The translations under genes were made by a program, and so were the position numbers. The notes beneath the pieces were generated by a model that was given only the letters and a program-made list of their open reading frames with translations, searched no databases and was not told where the DNA came from. Positions 63,772-64,000 of a stretch of DNA of 64,000 bases are shown here, piece by piece. This DNA is from Labrys sp. KNU-23 (lineage in GTDB: Bacteria > Pseudomonadota > Alphaproteobacteria > Rhizobiales > Labraceae): the NCBI RefSeq assembly GCF_008330945.1, contig NZ_CP043489.1, positions 868,001-932,000 of the forward strand, read 5' to 3'. Every line of letters starts with the position of its first letter. Position 1 is the stretch's first letter.

Positions 63772-64000
63772 CTACCGCCGCTGCACCCCCTTCATCCGCA
63801 ACTTGCGATCCGGCCGCAGCGTGATGCGCAGCTTCGGCTTGGGTTCGGACGCATCGACGGGCCGTAGTGAAAAGCCCTTCAGGAGCACGGCCAGGATGGC
63901 GATCGCTTCCAGCATGGCAAAGGCACTGCCGATGCAGGTGCGCGGACCGGCGCCGAACGGCATATAGGCATAGCGATGGCGCCCTTTCGCCCGCTCCGGC
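63772..64000 (-). CDS. Cytochrome P450, C-terminal fragment (5' part outside window)
   Basis: The frame is open to the window edge, so the gene continues to the right. The visible 75 or so residues contain the heme-binding signature FGAGPRTCIG with the axial cysteine, preceded by RHRYAYMP, and followed by the helix FAMLEAIAILAVLL and the usual beta-rich end (LRITLRPDRKLRM). These features are specific to cytochrome P450. The subfamily and substrate cannot be judged from this part. Confidence 0.92.
   Translation of the reverse strand, partial: PERAKGRHRYAYMPFGAGPRTCIGSAFAMLEAIAILAVLLKGFSLRPVDASEPKPKLRITLRPDRKLRMKGVQRR

Overview
The window is GC-rich (roughly 60-65% by eye) and reads as an alphaproteobacterial chromosome, most likely of the order Hyphomicrobiales (Rhizobiales). 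Pointers are a UvrB with a long N-terminal extension, an ELM1/DUF1022 protein, a DUF1127 protein, a TIGR02466-type protein, orphan Tat-exported solute-binding proteins and short intergenic palindromes of the rhizobial kind. The genus cannot be fixed from the sequence alone. Most of the window is ordinary core and accessory metabolism. No rRNA, tRNA, CRISPR array, transposase or integrase was recognised.

Layout. 1-2.8 kb: the 3' part of a DbpA-type RNA helicase gene and a lone divergent EF-Tu paralogue. 2.8-7.9 kb: a GntR regulator divergent from a complete RbsA/RbsC/RbsB-type sugar ABC importer. 8-19.7 kb: transporters (EamA, MFS, CaCA exchanger), a phosphoesterase, a DapA-family lyase behind a terminator-bearing leader, an orphan peptide-binding protein, a YiiX-type hydrolase, an SDR and a TIGR02466 protein. 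19.8-31.9 kb: a winged-helix/TPR regulator, GFA protein, LysR, thioredoxin reductase with ELM1, an RlpA-like protein, a MarR-controlled flavin hydroxylase operon, an SDR, an ATC-hydrolase-like protein, a DUF4303 protein and a HExxH protein. 31.9-41.8 kb: aspartate aminotransferase, a tiny membrane protein with a strong terminator, an EF-G-like GTPase, the tRNA-modification genes trhO and queC, and secreted LprI-like proteins. 41.9-44.7 kb: uvrB. 47-64 kb: secreted and stress proteins, a methyltransferase, an orphan small-RNA-like unit, a Bcr/CflA exporter, a YdeP-type molybdopterin oxidoreductase, a caspase-fold secreted protein, a histone-deacetylase-family enzyme, a class V PLP enzyme and a partial cytochrome P450.

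The standout is an AT-rich island directly downstream of uvrB (about 44.65-46.95 kb) carrying a complete retron of the Retron-Eco1 (Ec86, type II-A) kind. It has a near-consensus promoter, an msr-msd RNA with paired a1/a2 ends and a perfect 25-bp msd stem, an effector with an N-terminal nucleoside-deoxyribosyltransferase-like domain and a C-terminal winged helix, and a retron reverse transcriptase. The order ncRNA-effector-RT is that of Eco1. By analogy the RT makes a branched msDNA from the RNA, the RT-msDNA restrains the effector, and phage infection releases it. The effector start codon lies inside the a2 repeat, and the 3' end of uvrB bordering the island looks frameshifted.

Other signals not explained by ordinary genes: an orphan promoter-like/terminator unit at about 52.85-53.03 kb that could be a small RNA encoding a 19-residue peptide; a minus-strand terminator at 22.12-22.15 kb with no recognisable gene in front of it; a terminator hairpin in the leader of the DapA-like gene; and several families of short palindromic repeats.
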